Assembly: GCA_004556155.1 (NCBI GenBank)
Contig: SFIM01000002.1
Location: 1 to 64,000, forward strand
Source: Clostridiales bacterium
GTDB taxonomy: Bacteria; Bacillota; Clostridia; Christensenellales; Aristaeellaceae
Reading direction: 5' to 3'
DNA: 64,000 bases
The notes beneath the pieces are model-generated. The model did not search any database. It saw only the letters and a program-made list of their open reading frames with translations, and was not told the origin of the DNA. The position numbers and the translations under genes were made by a program. Shown one piece after another: positions 62,047 through 64,000 of this stretch. Every line of letters starts with the position of its first letter. The first letter of the stretch is position 1.

Positions 62047-64000
62047 TTATTCGAAGCATTCGCCAGCGTTCAGATACGACTTGAAGCCAAGGCTCGTATC
62101 TTCATCGGGAATCACAATTTCGCTATCGCCTACGTAGACAACCGTGAGCTCCAGACCATGAGAAGGCATCCGGCCAGCGATCACGTCAATGCTGGGCGTG
62201 AAGCCGGGGATGATCGGGGACGGCACGTTGTAGGTGCTGTTGAACCAATACGTCCAGGTGTAATCCTCGTGCGCCATAGTGCCATCCTGGTAGATGTAGT
62301 GAATGGTCAGACGGTAGGCAATGCGATGATAGTACACATCGATTACCAGATCATGCGCCGGCATGGTGCCGGAGATGCGAGCCTGACTCATATCGTCCAG
62401 GATGATGCCTTCGCGCTCGGGCGATTCAACATCATAAGGCTGCTTGTAGTAGAGCGTCGCAACATAATCCGGGAAGGCCTGTTCCATCTTGGTATCGCCC
62501 AGCTTATGCTGCCAGTAATGAATCGTCAGCGTGTAGGTCTGCAGGTTGTTCACGATGTCGCAGTGGCTTTCGTCCTTCGTCTCATAGGCGGTGTCGTAGC
62601 CGGTTACGGGTTCCTCAACCACCCAGTAGAAGTACTCGTTCTCCTGCGCGTCATGCTTGGGCAGATGATCGAAGCTGTAGCGCCAGGAACCATTGGAGCC
62701 AAGCTGCATGGTTCTGTACTGCTCAGCCGCGCCATTCTGGCCCAGCTTGCGCATCAGGGTCAGGGTGATGCTTGCGGGTCTGGTATTGAAGGCATTGCCC
62801 TCGTCCTTCCAGATCTTCTGACCGGATACACTCTTGGCCTCGTCCACGGGGATGGGTACCTCGCCGGGCTTCGAATTATCCGCCGTAACGATGTTCTTCA
62901 GTTCCTTGTTACCCAGGTCCTCTTCCTTGATGTTGTACTGGGCGTACAGAACGATCTGGTTGGAATCCGGAGCCTCCTGGCCGTCCTTTACGGGTTCCAT
63001 CTTTTCGATGGTCGCAACCGTCTTGTCGTTGTTGAGGGTATATCCCGTGCCGTCAATGAAGGCTGCGCCGGGCAGGACTTCCTTGACCTCATACTCATTC
63101 AGCGTCACGTTGCCTGTGTTCGTCACCGTGATCTTGAAGTATACGGTTTCGCCCAGCTTGAACTTATGATTCTCGTCCTGACCATCCTGGAGGACAATTT
63201 CCTTGACCAGCTCAGCTTCAGGATTCTCCTCTTCAATACTAGGCGTCTTGGAAACCTTCACCTCATCGTTGCCCCAATTGATGGTCGCTTCGTTCGTGTA
63301 GCGGTTGATGATATCATCCTCGGTCACTTCGTGCTCGGCGTACACAATCACTTCGGCTTCCGGAGCGAGGCTAGTGATGGTCGCCGTATGCTCATCTTCG
63401 CTGACCGTGTAGGCGGGGTTCGCCGTGTTGCGATCAGGCAGAATGGTTGCAGTAGGATCGGTGACGGTAACATCTTTAAGCTCATCCTTGGATACGCTTC
63501 TCACCGTGATCGTGAAGGGAATCTTCTGGCCGAGCAGATAGTTCTTTTCCGGAACCTCGTTTTCGACCTCCTTACCACCTTCCATGTGCTTGCCGGTGAT
63601 GGTCAGCTTGCCGGGGTTATAAGAGAACTTGTAGTTTTCTGTCACATCAACGCCATCGTGCATAACAGTGGGTTTGTCCGCCTTCTTGCCGTTACTGTCG
63701 AACAGCGTGAAGACGCCCTCATACTCGCCCACATACATGCCTTCCAGCGTATGCTTCAGGGTACCCGGCAGGATCTTGTCGCCCTCTAGCATGCCTTCAA
63801 CGCCGATCTTTCCATCAACTTTATCAGAACCGTAGACAAAGTCCAGTTCCGAGCCGCCCGTGACAATCGTGTGCGTCACGCCGGGCTTGTATTCCCTTAT
63901 AGCGCTGGGGCCGGTGATGATGATCGTAACATCCAGCGCCTCAATAGACAGCTTGCCAATTATTTCTTTGATCTCGTAGTTGCTGTCCTTGAAGCCCTCG
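62047..64000 (-). CDS. Large repetitive surface protein, C-terminal part
   Basis: At least 651 residues; the start lies beyond the window. The visible part has MBG/Ig-like beta-repeats (GVDVTENYKFSYNPGKLTIT), then DUF11-type conserved repeats (KFKLGETVYFKITVTNTGNV and TLNEYEVKEV), a Cna-B-like domain (SVSGQKIWKDEGNAFNTRPA), and MucBP/InlB-like strands (YRLTIHYIYQDGTMAHEDY). It ends IPDEDTSLGFKSYLNAGECF then Glu, with no LPxTG motif or final membrane helix, so wall anchoring by sortase is not evident. Probable adhesin or extracellular matrix protein. It is the likely upstream neighbour in the same direction as the solute-binding protein. Confidence 0.8.
   Translation of the reverse strand, partial: EGFKDSNYEIKEIIGKLSIEALDVTIIITGPSAIREYKPGVTHTIVTGGSELDFVYGSDKVDGKIGVEGMLEGDKILPGTLKHTLEGMYVGEYEGVFTLFDSNGKKADKPTVMHDGVDVTENYKFSYNPGKLTITGKHMEGGKEVENEVPEKNYLLGQKIPFTITVRSVSKDELKDVTVTDPTATILPDRNTANPAYTVSEDEHTATITSLAPEAEVIVYAEHEVTEDDIINRYTNEATINWGNDEVKVSKTPSIEEENPEAELVKEIVLQDGQDENHKFKLGETVYFKITVTNTGNVTLNEYEVKEVLPGAAFIDGTGYTLNNDKTVATIEKMEPVKDGQEAPDSNQIVLYAQYNIKEEDLGNKELKNIVTADNSKPGEVPIPVDEAKSVSGQKIWKDEGNAFNTRPASITLTLMRKLGQNGAAEQYRTMQLGSNGSWRYSFDHLPKHDAQENEYFYWVVEEPVTGYDTAYETKDESHCDIVNNLQTYTLTIHYWQHKLGDTKMEQAFPDYVATLYYKQPYDVESPEREGIILDDMSQARISGTMPAHDLVIDVYYHRIAYRLTIHYIYQDGTMAHEDYTWTYWFNSTYNVPSPIIPGFTPSIDVIAGRMPSHGLELTVVYVGDSEIVIPDEDTSLGFKSYLNAGECFE

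Overview
The window comes from a GC-rich, endospore-forming Firmicute of the class Clostridia. The evidence is a complete spoIIIA operon (spoIIIAA to spoIIIAH), an uninterrupted sigK, spmA-spmB, a GerMN-domain protein, ribonuclease J, an AbrB-type regulator, a tyrosine T-box and strong AGGAGG ribosome binding sites. The proline/threonine-linked L,D-transpeptidase, VanW and phosphodiester-glycosidase genes recall uncultured gut Christensenellales-type Clostridia, but no rRNA is present, so the placement is an inference. Many promoters can be read directly as TTGACA-like and TATAAT-like boxes with a 17-bp spacer, and TTG/GTG starts are frequent. No phage, CRISPR array, tRNA or rRNA gene was seen. 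The only mobile-element trace is the 5' end of an IS200/IS605 transposase at the left edge.

Layout. 1-6.6 kb: IS200 fragment, rplM-rpsI with promoter and structured leader, a PHP phosphoesterase, a large secreted L,D-transpeptidase, a cysteine-desulfurase-like enzyme divergent from a DUF3343 Se/S carrier-like protein, and a frameshifted diacylglycerol kinase gene. 6.6-13.3 kb: one leftward transport operon, livJ-livH-livM-livG-livF-putP. 13.3-16.5 kb: MBL hydrolase, ribulokinase and a decayed phosphotransferase fragment. 16.5-23.6 kb: endonuclease IV-like protein, sigK, U32 peptidase, mltG, ylbF, RNase J, thioredoxin and RseC-like genes. 23.7-30.5 kb: spoIIIA operon followed upstream by envelope genes (L,D-transpeptidase, CapA) and an aldose epimerase divergent from an SGNH hydrolase. 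31.8-38.7 kb: Sel1-Nudix fusion, GerM-like protein, RqcH and three consecutive M42 aminopeptidases. 38.8-44.5 kb: small YkuD protein and a six-gene leftward envelope operon (M1 peptidase, phosphodiester glycosidase, Lgt-like, DUF896, Nudix, VanW). 44.6-51.0 kb: GNAT; an ABC-F gene behind a ribosome-sensing attenuator; a Tyr T-box driving an aminotransferase, tyrS and yigZ. 51.1-54.6 kb: AT-rich orphan gene, HAD phosphatase, RluA, spmB, spmA. 54.6-60 kb: AbrB regulator, PHP protein, pmbA/tldD, HAD, MazG-like pyrophosphatase, Hsp20. 60-64 kb: orphan peptide-type solute-binding protein and the C-terminal part of a large repetitive surface protein running off the window.

The most interesting regulatory region is 45.8-47.94 kb. 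It holds two successive 5' leaders. The ABC-F leader has a three-codon upstream ORF, an antiterminator segment and a terminator whose 3' arm contains the gene's own Shine-Dalgarno sequence. The second is a T-box with a UAC specifier that puts an aminotransferase and tyrosyl-tRNA synthetase under tyrosine control. Other points of interest are a 54-residue minimal SpoIIIAF, a degenerate Lgt paralogue in an envelope operon with a repeated 14-bp promoter element, and divergent promoters sharing one -35 box.
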